Shown here: one piece after another, positions 1 to 11,280 of the stretch
Numbering within the stretch: position 1 is the stretch's first letter
How the letters are laid out: every line of letters starts with the position of its first letter
Assembly (NCBI GenBank): GCA_027886185.1
Contig: WOAB01000159.1
Span: 2,976,001-3,040,000 of the forward strand
Direction: 5' to 3'
From: Rheum nobile
Taxonomy: Eukaryota; Streptophyta; Magnoliopsida; Caryophyllales; Polygonaceae
DNA: 64,000 bases
Made by a program: the position numbers and the translations under genes
The notes under the pieces: model-generated
What the model saw: only the letters and a program-made list of their open reading frames with translations
What the model was told of the DNA's origin: nothing
Database searches by the model: none

Positions 1-990
1 CAGAATCCACACGTTATGACACAGCCCTGATGCAGATGCAGATGCCAGATGACACCACATGGCATTTCGTTGCAAAGGCCATGAACGTATCTGCTTGCCT
101 CGTTGCTGAAACCTCAACGCTGGCACCGACTTTAACTATTTGAATTTTTAACATATGTAAGCAACCCATTTGAAATATTTAAAATAAATGTGAAATTTCA
201 TATAAGGTTTTTGCTGCAACTTACAATGCGCTGATAAAGGTAGTACGATATGTGATTGGCAAAGCCCTTCAGAAGTTCAACCATCTCCGGACCTCCAGGT
301 ACTTCAACCACCAATTCAGGATCATATTTGCCATTTTTCTTCGACCGGGGCGATTTTGACCGCAAAGAAGAGGCTTCCTGTGGCTCCTCGTCCGCATAAT
401 CAGGTTCACCTTTTGGAGCCCAAGCCTGACTATCCCCGTCCTACATTTTTTTTACAAATGATAAGTAATTACATTTTTATCATACGTTCATCTTTTCATA
501 TTTTAAGGCTACTTACCATAGGTTGAGGTGCGTTCGGGTATAGGCTCGGGTTCTCCCATGGGTTGTACCGCATCTGATCATCTACGCCTTGATAATAGAC
601 GGGGCTATGATGATGGATGTGAGGGCTCAAATGGAGGTGAGGGCTGTGATAGGGTAGCGGGCTATGATGACGGTGAAGGCTCTGCTAGGGCGGCAGACTA
701 AATGGGGGGCTATAATAGTTATTCTGATTCATCGTATCAGAATAACCATGGAGTGGGATCGCGTTATAAACTGGGTACAACTGCGGCTCCGAGTCAACAC
801 GACCACCCGCCACAGGAAATGATGGCACAAAGGGCAACACAAGGGGGTCAACATTGCCCGCCTGCCCGTATCCTCCCTCATTCTGACTACCGCCCGCAAA
901 CCTACGGGTTACCTCCTCTTCAGACTGAAACGAAACGTCCCGGATGAGGTTTCTTCTGTTTCTACGCTTTGTTCTCTCACCGGGCTCCAT
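1..990 (-). pseudogene. MAIN-like / plant mobile domain gene, 5' part, with in-frame stop
   Basis: A minus-strand gene starts at the ATG at 990 and runs off the left edge of the window. Exon 1 (990-517) encodes a Pro/His/Tyr-rich leader, and exon 2 (440-225) encodes an acidic/basic linker followed by VPGGPEMVELLKGFANHI, the conserved opening of plant mobile domain (MAIN-like) proteins. Both exons end at GTAAGT donors (516-511 and 224-219), both keep phase 0, and the first intron is 76 bp with a TAG acceptor at 441. A possible third exon (about 136-1) stays open to the edge but I recognise it only weakly. Exon 1 contains a TAG at 685-687, after which 56 codons remain open in the same frame up to the donor, so the copy is probably a recent pseudogene. 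Host MAIN genes act in the nucleus in transposon silencing; many relatives are carried by transposons. Confidence is good for the exon 2 motif and lower for the full model. Confidence 0.6.
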
Positions 991-1063
991 CTACAACAAT
1001 AAATCAAACCATTTTATCTCAAAAAATACAATTCCGGGTATACAAAAAAAAACATAATTTACG

Positions 1064-1215
1064 TGGAAACAGAATCCACACGTTAAGTGTGGATTACATT
1101 CACACTTAACGTGGGACTGTCTCCACACGTTATGTGTGGAGATCATCCACACATAACGTGGGTACAGACTTCACACGTTACGTGTGGACTGTCTCCACAC
1201 ATAACGTGTGAAATT
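1064..1215. repeat. Array of CACACGTTA/TAACGTGTG palindromes
   Basis: About seven copies of a 9-11 bp motif (CACACGTTA or its complement TAACGTG) lie in alternating orientation, several forming palindromes such as CCACACGTTATGTGTGG. All have an ACGT core. The array starts 74 bp upstream of the ATG of the MAIN-like gene. The 16-mer beginning at position 1071 is also found at positions 1-16 of the window. It could be a transposon subterminal array or a cluster of bZIP-type sites; sequence alone does not decide. Confidence 0.7.
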
Positions 1216-1620
1216 GCCATTTCCCCCTTTTCGGTCAGATTTTCGACGATATTCCGGCGAGATTTCCAGATTCCTGCGAGATTTCCAGATTCTAGCGAAG
1301 CATAATTTCCCCAAAATCCAACAAAACTAACACTAATTAAACAAATTCAACAAAACTACCACTTGTATTTGGCTATTTTCATGCAAATCCAACAAAAACC
1401 CTAAATACCCTTTCATACAAATCTATCAAATTTCTACCATTTCATACAAATATATCTATCAAATTAATCAACAAATGCAAATAACTACTTTAAAATTACA
1501 CAAAACCAACCAAAACAAGATCAAAAACACAAAAACAATATGGATCTACAATAACCTAACAAAAAAACTAAAAATAAAAATTAACAAGAATGTTTATTAC
1601 TAACCTTTAAAGAATATGAA

Positions 1621-1860
1621 TTTACGTAACGTGCGGACCTTGTTGATTCGTAACGAGGAGACAAGCAAGCGACGTTATGTGGGGAGGGAGGACGAAGAAG
1701 AGATCGGCGGTTTAGGATAGAGGAGGAAGAAGAAGAAAATTTGGCTTTTACGTGGGGAGCCTCTCCTCACGTAACGTGGGGTGTCTTTTTTTCCTCACGT
1801 AACGTGGGGAGCCTATCCTCACGTAACGTGGGGAGCCTATCCCCACGTTATGTACGCGCC
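1621..1860. repeat. Tandem CACGTAACGTGGGGAGCC repeats
   Basis: Four to five direct copies of a unit of about 25-29 bp built on CACGTAACGTGGGGAG lie at 1750-1850, with looser copies at 1626 and 1672. The core CACGTTACGTG is a near-palindrome related to the motif of the array at 1064-1215, so the two arrays bracket about 400 bp of AT-rich spacer. This spacer (1216-1620) holds two short GATTTCCAGATTC direct repeats and nothing coding. Confidence 0.7.
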
Positions 1861-1989
1861 TATGCGTTGAAAAGTAATTTTGCATATGCGTTAAAAAGTA
1901 AGCCCCTTCTTTCACGTATGCTCCGGCTTTTCTCTTACTCATTAATCATCCACACGTTCGACCCAAAATTTACAAAAAAACTAGTTTAG

Positions 1990-3345
1990 TATCCGTACAA
2001 GTAAACTTAAATTTATAAAATTATTAATAATTATTTATCATTGAATTAAATTATGTTATATTTAAGTAGTTTTAAAAATAAAATAATCTTAATGATATTG
2101 TTTAAGAACTATATAAATAGAAGATTAAAATAACATTACGTTCAAAATTTTATTGTTAATTATATAACTTGTATAAATATATTATATTTTATTCATACCT
2201 ATTCTCATACATTTATTCTTTTTTATTTAATCATACAATTATTGTCATACACATGATTTTTTTGTTGAAGTCGTGTATGTGTTTCACTACCATTTATCGT
2301 GTATTTTTCAATAAACTATATTATATTAACATATAATATTAAAAAATTTGCCAATATTTTAATATTAAAAATTATAAGTCATAATATTAGTTAAACATAA
2401 ATATGTGTACTTATAACAAAATTCTAGCTTTAAAAGTGATATGTTGAAATGCTATATCAAAAATATATTATTTTAATATTAAATATTCAAAAATATCAAC
2501 ATATCAATTATATTAGCTCAAAAATAAAAATAAGAACAATAGAAACAATTTAATGACTAACTGTAAATCATAATCTAAAAAAAAACAAAAAAATTAAAGT
2601 ATTAAAGCTTGAGATAGTTAGAATATACCAAAGGTTATTCATGTTTGTTACGATGAGTTTATTTAGATGTGTATTTATGTTTAAAGATAAAAGAAATAAG
2701 TTTTAAATTGATTTTTTTGGAATAATTGAAATATATATTAAATAATTAATGATAATAATTGTTATATCGGTTTTCGAACCTATGCCCTAAGGGCATATGT
2801 TAAAAATTCTCATTTTAAAAACTATTACCTAAAAAATAATGCATTAACCCTTTTACAAAATAATAAAATCACTGATATAATTACACTTAACAAAATCCTT
2901 TAAAATTAAGTGCTTAACTTATGCCATAATCATAGGTTAGAAAAAAAATATTTTTGTATTCAACGTGTTCTTAATCATTTTATGGTGTAAAAATTGTCAT
3001 TGGAGTGATAACGTATCTAATACTACGATTTATATCGGAAAGAAGAGTGAAATTATGATAAGATCTACCATGTTCTTAGAAATAAGATTAATCTGTCATG
3101 TTCTTATAAATAAGATTTGCTAAAACAAATAGTGAGATTATGATTTATATTATTTTAATAACAAATAAATATTAGATTAAATGAGAATTGTTACATTTAA
3201 CAATTAATACCGTACATTAGATTGAAAAGTTTGGTTGGTTAAAATCAAATTTGATAGACAGGTAAATAAAACATTAATAATGTAAGATATATTATTTAAA
3301 ATTCAGATACTTGGTTGGTTAACATCAAACTTTGTTGAATTTTTA
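1990..3345. other. AT-rich stretch without recognisable gene
   Basis: Very AT-rich sequence with stops in all frames. I see no conserved protein motif, tRNA or clear repeat. It is probably decayed intergenic or old transposon DNA. Confidence 0.6.
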
Positions 3346-3410
3346 TAATTTGACACATGAGTAATGTGGGTCCAGAATCTTTTTTAGTGGTTCAAAAACA
3401 AATCACTTTA
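3346..3410 (-). repeat. Helitron-like segment, copy 1
   Basis: Read on the minus strand it follows the pattern TTAAAG, then TTCTGG-CCCAC, then a GTGTCA box, shared with the segments at 5795-5880 and 6356-6428. This copy is the most diverged and lacks the TATATA run at its terminus. Confidence 0.3.
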
Positions 3411-3859
3411 ATATTGTACAAATTATGAGGTGGTTGAGATATTATCATCGAAAATCTTGATCGTAACAATCAACATGATATAAGTTATATTTGATAAATA
3501 ATCAATATACTCAATAATGTACTTCGATGGAACCTAAAAAAACCCTACTTTAAATATTTTAAATATTAATTTTTATATAAACTTCAGAGAAAAATTACTG
3601 TAAACATACCAATAAAAATAATATATAGGATAATTAATGTATAAAGTTAACATAATTAAAAATATTTTGTCAATCTTATATGTTCATATATTTTTACTAT
3701 ATATATTTTTATTTGTTTTATAAAGTTGATTACTTACAAGAGTAATATCAAATGTTTTATGTGCTTGTATTTTATTTTTTATCTTTAATTGTATAAATTT
3801 ATATATATATATATATATTTGATTATAGGAAAATAATTAAGATGGTCGACTATCCTTGA

Positions 3860-4800
3860 AGTTGATAGTAGATCATCCTAGAGCATCCTGACGGATGAGC
3901 TGAAGCAATAAAAGATCCTCAGATAATCCAACAGCAGGGACTGAGTGGCCCAACTTAGCGATTCTGTCAGCCACACAGTTAATTTTCCTAAAAATATGTT
4001 GGATATGAAAATCTTCGAACAAAAAAAGATCTAATTTTAGAGTCTGAAATGATTAATTCAATTTACCAAGGACAACTCCATTTTCCATTAATGACGCACA
4101 TATTGTCCCCTTCAATTTCCAATTTCTGTAAATACAAATGTTTTGCAACTAGTATTCCTTTTCTAAGCCCCATCGTTTCTGGTACTACAATAGAGGAAGA
4201 AGGACAATGGCCTGAGTCCATGAGGATTACCTCAGCATTAGAATTTCGAATAACATAATAGCCAAATGTACTTTCACCATCACCATTGCATGAACCATCA
4301 AAATTAAGTTTAAAATAAGTAGGTCTAGGTCTGGTCCACCTGATCTTCTTCAGTATCTGTCTTCGGCTAGTGTGTTTGAAATCATTTGAATTATCATTGT
4401 TTCCATCCTCACTTGTATCTTTGGTAAGTTTCCATCGTTTTATGTGCTCGTTAATGAAGTAAATAATGTCTCGATGTTGATTAGGGGATACTTGATTGAA
4501 GATAGCATGGTTTCTATGAAACCATATACCCCACCAAGATGTTACGAGTTGTAAGAACGTTTGATTGCCTAGTTGGTTCTTAAGATTGTATAGGTTATCA
4601 TTTATTTATACTAATTGAAAATCAAGAGTACATAGATGTGGAGTTATATTTCTGTTAATATTCTGGATAACGTTAAGTGTAAAGGGACATTGAGTGAGGA
4701 TATATTTTAGGTCTTCATAGGGGCAATTGCACATTTCGCAATTGGCTGGTACTGTAAATCTTTTTTGGATTATGTATAAATTTATATTGATCTCCTATCT
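3860..4800 (-). pseudogene. LINE-derived zf-RVT + RNase H pseudogene
   Basis: Reading down the minus strand from about 4795, the sequence encodes a zf-RVT zinc-binding motif (NCEMCNCPYEDLKYILTQCPF), a short linker, then the RVT_3 RNase H domain beginning RPRPTYFKLNFDGSCNGDGE and ending with HIFRKINCVADRIAKLG. This is the C-terminal end of a plant non-LTR retrotransposon polymerase or a derived RNase H-like protein. The frame is broken by two TAA codons (one after DFQLV, one after WSCPW where Gln is expected) and by a frameshift in a run of seven T. The first catalytic Asp (NFDGS) is present. There is no upstream RT on this strand, so it is a 5'-truncated copy. It lies in AT-rich DNA and is opposite in orientation to the LINE at 6.7 kb. 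Confidence 0.75.
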
Positions 4801-5790
4801 AAAGTTACGTAACAAATTATTTTTAGATTGAAACTTTAAATAATAAAACCTTAACCAACAAAACTTAAAAAACTCAGTGGAAAGATTGCAACATGAACAT
4901 GTATGAGAATAAATATATGTGAACGTGAATAAAATCAGTATAAAAAATTATCTAAAATTACGTAACACATTAAATTGATGGAAAATTATTATAAAATATT
5001 TCTTATATAAGTCTTATAGGTTGTTAACATATGTGGTTTGAAATTAGTTTTAAATTAGGTAAAGTATAAATACATTAAGATAATGAATAAAAAGAAAAGG
5101 AAACCCCTACTTCAATAATTTTTGTGATTTTGTTTTTTCAAAAACATCTTATCCAATATATCTAAAGCTATATAAAAAGTTATTAATTATTTAATTTCAA
5201 GTTTAACCATCTTAATATATATTAATAAATAGGAGGTTAATATATGTTTATATAAGTTGATTTGGTTTTTGTTTTAAAAAATTTCAACTAATATAATCTA
5301 AAAATAAATTCATGATAGATGACATTTTTGTTGATTCATTTTAATAGAATATATTAGTGAAAATTTAAAAAGTTTGTTACGTACAAATTGATTTATAAAA
5401 ACAAAGTAGTTACTTATTGAGCATGTATCTAGCTAAAATATCAACAAATAGCCACTCTCGAACGAAAATCATATAATAATAAATCATATTTTATACATAA
5501 CTTTTCTTATTAATCATTAATAAAATAAATATTATGTTTTAAAATTTTATATGTGAAATCTATGAATGGAAAATGTGAATGTATTATAATTAAAATGTAA
5601 TTTTATATGCTATCACATATTCATATTTTACGTGGGTTTCATATTAAAATGTGAATATATTATAATTAAAATTTTAAAAATTAATATTAAGCTGAAACGC
5701 TGAGTTAGTTAATTTTAAAAATAAACAAAAATCGGGAATTAAAAACTAATTGCAATATCACAAGATTTTTGCTAGTTAGAAACTTAGAAT
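4801..5790. other. AT-rich stretch without recognisable gene
   Basis: No open frame with a recognisable motif. The composition is strongly AT, with scattered polyA/polyT runs. Confidence 0.6.
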
Positions 5791-5794
5791 GTTA

Positions 5795-5880
5795 GATAAT
5801 GACGCAATAACGTAGTGGGCCCAGAATCGTTGTGAAGGCTTGAAATTCCATAACTTTAATATATATATAATATAGAATAT
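5795..5880 (-). repeat. Helitron-like terminus, copy 2
   Basis: On the minus strand the segment begins TCTATATTCTATATTATA, then a TATATATATTAAAG run, then a TTCTGGGCCCAC box. A 5' end starting TC with a TATATATTAAA run is typical of plant Helitrons. The CTRR hairpin end was not found, so this may be only a relic end. Confidence 0.35.
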
Positions 5881-6184
5881 AGATGGGCCATAAAATTTAT
5901 ATGTGTAATAATATAATATAGTGGGCTTGATTATAAAAGCACATGTATTATGAGTTGTAAATTGTATATATTGTATTATTTTTGCCCATAAATTTATATA
6001 GGTCCAATTATATATGCAAAATCATGAAAATGATATTACTAATTACATAAATGAATATAAGATGTATTTTATATATAAGTTTGGTAGAAAATCTATCACA
6101 TATTATTTTGACATATATTATAAGCTTATTTTATGTGTTTTGTAGAAATCAAATTTTATAAAACAATTGTATATAGTTTTTATA

Positions 6185-6318
6185 TATTTGAAGTTAGTTG
6201 TGATTAGATATTGTGATTTAACTTTTTAAATATTTAAGGTTAGTTGTGATTGGATATTGTGACTTAACTTTTTAAATATTTGAAGTTAGTTGTGATTAGA
6301 TATTGTGATTTAAATTAA
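6185..6318. repeat. 46-bp tandem repeat, three copies
   Basis: Three adjacent copies of a unit of about 46 bp containing GAAGTTAGTTGTGATTAGAT, with a few substitutions between copies. It lies between two Helitron-like segments and may be internal to one such element. Confidence 0.75.
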
Positions 6319-6355
6319 AATATAATGTTAATGTAAGAAAAGTTGATTAATAAGA

Positions 6356-6428
6356 AAATGACACGTAAGATTTGTGGGCCAGAAGCATTGTGGTGACACT
6401 AAATTTCTTTGTTTTAATATATATATGG
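6356..6428 (-). repeat. Helitron-like terminus, copy 3
   Basis: On the minus strand it opens TCCATATATATATTAAAAC, followed by TTCTGGCCCAC and ACGTGTCATTTTC boxes shared with the copies at 3346 and 5795. The same caveats apply. Confidence 0.35.
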
Positions 6429-6739
6429 ATAAAGAAAATAGAAAAATCATCCACGTATACATAATTACCTCCTAAGAAAATAAAAAAAATTGGTCTAAAA
6501 TGTGTCTAATGTTATACTCCCTTGTCTAAAAGAGTATTAAACATACAAATACATCCTGATTTATTATAATACTTTTTTTAATTTCTTAAAATCATTACTA
6601 ATAGCATAATATTAGTTAAAGGTAAATGTGGAACGTAAGGAGTAAAATAGTCAAAAAAACGAGTATTGGTAGACAAAAGTTAAAGGCTATAGCAACAACA
6701 CAATTATCTTAGAGCTAGGAAGAGTTTTTGCTGACATTC

Positions 6740-8592
6740 ATGTCCACTTCCCCTCCATCTCCGGTAGTCCCTCCGCCGCCACCAAACTTACAGCAATTTC
6801 CCACCATTGCCCACTATGCTATTCACCAAAGCCCACAAACACAACCCCAAACGTATATCACAATGAATGATGCCCAGAACACGACATTGTCTGAGACAAG
6901 CCAACATCGACCCCTTTGTCTTTCAAAGACAAATTGACCCAAGGCTTTACGGCCCAGCTCAAGGAAGTTGTGGATGATTCCATGTTAGCGGCGACGATCC
7001 AGATCAATTTCCCACGAGGAGAAAACGACCCTCATGCAGTTACCATAGCTCTGAAGATCATCATGTCCTTGGCCAAAGCACAGGAAAATTCGGTTGTTAT
7101 AAAGCTCTTAGGTAAACCGGTGGCTTACCAAGTCCTCGAGCGAGATTGCGGGAGATGTGGCAACTACTTGGTAGGATGGTGATCACGGATTTAGCTAATG
7201 GCTACTCGGTGGTCCGATTGGAGCAAGAACAAGATTTTTGGAAGGCTCTCACGGGTGGCCCATTGAACATTTTTGGCCAGGCACTCATGGTTAAGCGATG
7301 GGATCCATCATTCAACCCCAACAAGGATGTGATTTACTCAGTTGGTACTTGGGTACGACTTTCAATTTTGCCCATCATCCTCTATGAGGAGAGAATCATA
7401 TCAGAGATTGTACATCCAATATAGGTCACCCACTCCGAGTCGATAAAAATACGCTCCATGCCACAAGAGGAAGGTTTACCCGGGCGTGTGGAGCTCGATC
7501 TTTCAAGAGCACTCTGAGGCATAATTTTTGTGAATGGTGACCCCATTAAGGTATAACATGAAGGTTTATTGGAGATTTGCATCAAATGCAGGAGATACGG
7601 TAATTTAACCAGCAAATGCTCCTTAAACGGGCAAACTAGTAGTTATCTAACTTGCTCGATTTCGCCAGCAATGTGCTCAAATTCGGCCACTACACCCATC
7701 TCGGCCAGCGACAATGACAAAGGAAAAGCAATGATGGAGGAAGAGCTACTGTCGGTAGACTAGTCTATCTGGGGGACTGGATGATGAACGCTCAAAATTC
7801 GAGGAAACCTAGGAGGAAGAAAGAGACAGGACAAGACTCTAAAAGCTCTCTGCAGGGTCCAGGCTCGAATTGGTTCGCTGCTCTAGAATCTGACCCAACA
7901 GAAACAACTCAGAAAGTCAGAAGCAAAGGAGGAAGATCAACACAAAAGGACATTACTAGCCAAAAGACAACTAATAAGACAAAGCCTGGAGTTGACTTGG
8001 TCAAGCATGTCACACAATAAAAAACAACATTTGTTTTTGGGTCAGGAGTCATTCCAGAATAGAGCATAAATAAGGCAGAGACCTCAAAGGGATCGAAAAA
8101 GCAAGTTATGAGATATGTCAAAGTTAGGAGGATTAATCTTAATCCCAACAGTGGAGTGACTATGCTAGAGCATGAAGGAGTTAATGGCCAACCAAAAGGC
8201 CATAACCCAATGATCAAAACCCAGTGGTGGGCATGTCTACATCAACTCCATCCGTGGCCCAAAACCAAACCCGCCAATCTAATAACACCAAAACCAATCC
8301 AACTTTGGGCATGTCCACTCCTGCCTCATCCATGGGCCCGTCTTCACCCGCCTCATCCATGGCCTAAGAAAATGTGTCGGCCGTCTTGACCTTTTTTACC
8401 CTATCCCCTATGGCGGCAACAAACCATACAAGCAATGTTTCTCCAAAGCTTATTCCCTCAACCATGGTGATTGAGCATGAGTCCCCCCAGGTGGACAATA
8501 GTGACGCAACAATGCAGGAGGGGGATCAAGCACTGGACTGCGACCTAATTTACCCATCCGACCCCAGGTCTATTCCCACCCCCTCAATTTAA
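6740..8592 (+). pseudogene. LINE ORF1, DUF4283 / zinc-knuckle protein
   Basis: ORF1 of the LINE encodes a nucleic-acid-binding protein that would coat the element RNA. After a Pro-rich N-terminus (ATG at 6740) the DUF4283 domain is clear at about 6950-7430, with ALTGGPLNIFGQALMVKRW and VGTWVRLSILP in the second half. A knuckle CIKCRRYGNLTSKC follows at 7572-7614, but its His is replaced by Asn. The rest is a low-complexity Pro/Ser/Lys tail. Frameshifts occur near 6915 and 7150, and several stops interrupt the frame (for example at 7422-7424, 7515-7517 and 7761-7763). The final TAA at 8590-8592 overlaps the ATG of ORF2, the TAATG arrangement expected for reinitiation. Confidence 0.7.
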
Positions 8593-8763
8593 TGGTGAAT
8601 TGCATAATCTGGAATGTGCAGGCTGTAGGGAAAGAAAGCTTTCGTGGAGTTTGTCGGTACCTTCTTAAGCATAATAAAGTTGATGTCTTAGCAATCACAA
8701 AACCCCTTATTTCTAGACCCCATGCTAAGAAGTTCATTAATTGTCTCTCTTTAAAAAAATTAT
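8592..8763 (+). pseudogene. LINE ORF2 N-terminus (endonuclease start)
   Basis: A 57-codon open frame begins MVNCIIWNVQAVG and contains VDVLAITKPLIS, matching the opening of the apurinic-type endonuclease of plant LINEs (usually IxWNCRG, then a DxxxLxEP motif). The essential Glu of that second motif is Lys here (TKP). The frame stops at the gypsy-1 insertion. Across the junction the LINE continues as a frame containing VEDVSFSGGVWLFWN at 15543, shifted by one base, probably in the run of seven A at 8753-8759. Confidence 0.7.
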
Positions 8764-8768
8764 ACTAG

Positions 8769-9784
8769 TGATGTGATCACGCATGTGTCACACCAAGATC
8801 TAGAAGAGCTAACACCAAATGAAGCACCATCAAGACCAACTACGCGTCCGGTCATACGCGCAACCACACAGGAACAAGTCAAACCAGGTGGAGCTATCAC
8901 TCGTGCATGAGCTCGACAATTACTTCTAGATATCCAAGACCATCTTTGGAACCAGGGAGTGCTGAATCAAGAGGAGGTCAAACCAGTGATGATGATTCGC
9001 GCAACGCCAACAACATTAGGGTTTCTCCACACAACTTACTTTGACCTTGAGTGACAATGATGTGTACCCTCAAGATATGGCCAGTAAAGGATTCCCAACA
9101 ATTTTGGGAGCAATTGAATAAGAAGTGCCAGGAGGAATCCACAAGGAAGAAGTTGCGGCCGCACCAGCGTCTACGTCTAAGACTGGCCAAAGGCACAATT
9201 CCTATTCCTTCGTGAGTTTGGCTGATATTTGTATACGAGAAAGCATTTGGGCTTATTTAACTTGTGTCCAATTTTCAGGTCCATTGGAGTGATGAGGAGG
9301 AAGTTAGGCCTATTCCAAGAACCTAGAGGATGGATTAGGGTTTCGAGAGAACATTTGACTATTTAAGTATTTCATTGTTTCATTTCTTAGGTATCTTTTG
9401 ATTATATTGAATTCCTATGTTTTGGCATTGACCATCATTAATCTTGAGTTCTTTGTTCTTTGAGTGTTAGAATCTTGGTGCGTGATATCCAAGTTTCTTA
9501 TACTTGTGTGTTTTGGTGCGTAATATCCAAAGCAGGTTAATTAGGCTAGGGTGAGTAATATCCCTAGTTTGAATTATGATCTTCTTGAATCTCTCGGTGA
9601 GTCATATCCAGCAGAGGATAGTTGCATATCCGCTATTCATTTCTTGCATTCTTTAAACACAAAAACCACCAAAAAGAACCATTCTTGCACATGTCTTATT
9701 GTCCAAGCAAGAAATCTCAAGAACTCAACCTTACAAGTGACTTGTCCTCGAACCTGAGCGTGGATCCTTAGGGGAATCACATCA
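8769..9784 (+). repeat. 5' LTR of gypsy-1
   Basis: 1016 bp, starts TGATGTGATC and ends AATCACATCA, giving a 9-bp terminal inverted match and the TG...CA ends of LTRs. It is collinear with 14541-15537. Its first 150 bases correspond to the end of the pol reading frame in the 3' copy. Confidence 0.9.
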
Positions 9785-9785
9785 T

Positions 9786-9798
9786 TTGGTATCAAAGC
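9786..9798 (+). other. Gypsy-1 primer binding site (tRNA-iMet type)
   Basis: TTGGTATCAAAGC lies one base after the LTR and differs by one base from the common plant site TGGTATCAGAGC, complementary to the 3' end of initiator tRNA-Met. Confidence 0.8.
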
Positions 9799-9799
9799 T

Positions 9800-10990
9800 T
9801 GCTTGAGGTAAGTCTAAAAACCTTGCGTGTCTTGATTTCAAATTCTAAAGATTGTGTTGATTCTACGCTACCTTACGAGAAGGGGTCGAATTTTTCTTTG
9901 GAAAGGGGGCTGCAAGAATCCTCTTATGACCCTACAAACTTCATCCAAAGCCCTACAAAGAGGGGCGGTCCCAAGACGTGCGAACCACACCCTCCAACCG
10001 ACCAACCTTGGAGTGAGCAGTCGTGCCTGCACGCTGAGCCACCAAACCGAACTGCCACCACCATATTTTGGCGTGAGGAAAAGGGTGGAGTGGGCTGCAA
10101 AGAAAGGAAGAAGGCCAAGAGGGAAGGGAGAGAGAAACTCACTTGCCATGCCTTGGCCCCCAAGAAACAATCAAGTCTTGGTAAATCTTATCTTTCGTGA
10201 CAACCTTATTCTATCTTTTTGGTTGTTAGCACTTTAAGATAAAGATTATATCTTGTGGATTTGATTTGATAAGATTATGTTGGGATTTAATTATATCTTT
10301 TAGTAGTTAATACTTTCTTGTTACTTGTTGGATAAAGAAAAATACTATCTTGATTTTCTAAGATTCTATCTTATCCACTTGTAAAAAAAAAAACCACGAC
10401 CCATGGCCGAATGGCTTAGGGGGAAAGGCCCTAGCCGTACACAAGGGCAAGAAGAAGAGGACCCTTGCCCTAGCTTGAGATAGCTTGGGACCCTTGTGAA
10501 TAAAGCTTGAAAATGCCTAAAGGGACCCTTGCTAGGGCTTGAGAAAGCCTTCCAAGAAGATCAAGAAAATCCCTCTTAAAGCAAGAATCTATATAACTAC
10601 CTTAGTGTAAGTCTATCTTGAACTTTATCTTATCTAATTTGTCTTGCAAGATTTGATCCTTTCTTGGTGTTCACGACCTCACCTTGGAGAGAAGCCAGCC
10701 GCCCCTTAAAGCCCAACAACACTATCTTGTGTTTGATCTCAAGAACATGCTTGGTCCTCACCTTGTGTTTGCGAAGATTTCCACGTGACGACACCACAAT
10801 GGGACGCAAGCTAAGGTTCTTGGACAAGGAACCCTAGGGTTGCGGCTGATCACGAAGAAAGGAGAAGTGTGCGGCCCACGAAAGAGGTTCTTGACTTCTC
10901 AAAATTATGTTTTTTTGTTATTTTGTTTAGTTAACATCACAAGTTGCTCGTTTTGAATAGTTTTAGCTTAGAATAGTTTCAATTTGTGCT
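9800..10990 (+). other. Gypsy-1 untranslated leader
   Basis: About 1.2 kb between primer site and the first gag codon. It contains open frames of up to 133 codons but none with a retroviral motif; the middle (9930-10170) is more GC-rich than its surroundings. I treat it as leader and not as a gene. Confidence 0.55.
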
Positions 10991-10993
10991 ACT

Positions 10994-11173
10994 ATGGCAC
11001 GCCCTTCGGGCAAGAAGCCAGTTACCTTAGAGGACCTCACGAGATTGCTTACGCAACACTACAAGGAGCTAGGGGAATACGCCATCTCTACCATGGAGAA
11101 AACGCTAAGCGTGGACCAAAGAAGGGGTGCCAAGGAAAGACAAAATGACAGCCCCGCCCCTCAGACTGCATAA
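10994..11173 (+). pseudogene. Gypsy-1 gag remnant
   Basis: A 59-residue frame beginning MARPSGKKPVTLEDLTRLL and ending at TAA 11171-11173, at the place expected for the gag N-terminus. The capsid domain and the CCHC knuckle are absent: about 100 bp later the sequence is already in the spacer before the protease. Most of gag has therefore been deleted or eroded. Confidence 0.6.
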
Positions 11174-11280
11174 GGGGACAAGAAGGAGGCTGCCCCTTGG
11201 TGAGCAAGCCACCACAACCCAAGGATCAACCGGGAGTAAAGAACCAACAAAATCCCACGACCAAGAAACAAACCTTGATG

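Larger units (their letters stand above)
6728..8763 (+). mobile_element. LINE (non-LTR retrotransposon), 5' part
   Basis: This is the 5' part of a plant L1-type LINE, holding ORF1 and the first 57 codons of ORF2. The target-site copy ACTAG at 8764-8768 marks where gypsy-1 inserted; the LINE resumes at 15543. The left boundary is approximate, because AT-rich DNA precedes the first ORF1 codon and no target duplication for the LINE is visible. Confidence 0.75.

Noticed and set aside
9799..10237. Overlapping 133- and 127-codon frames in the gypsy-1 leader
   Set aside because: No homology to gag motifs, several competing frames, and the position is between primer site and gag.
10395..10440. tRNA-Ser-like ATGGCCGAATGGCTTAGGGG
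   Set aside because: No acceptor stem, anticodon arm or T loop can be folded around it.
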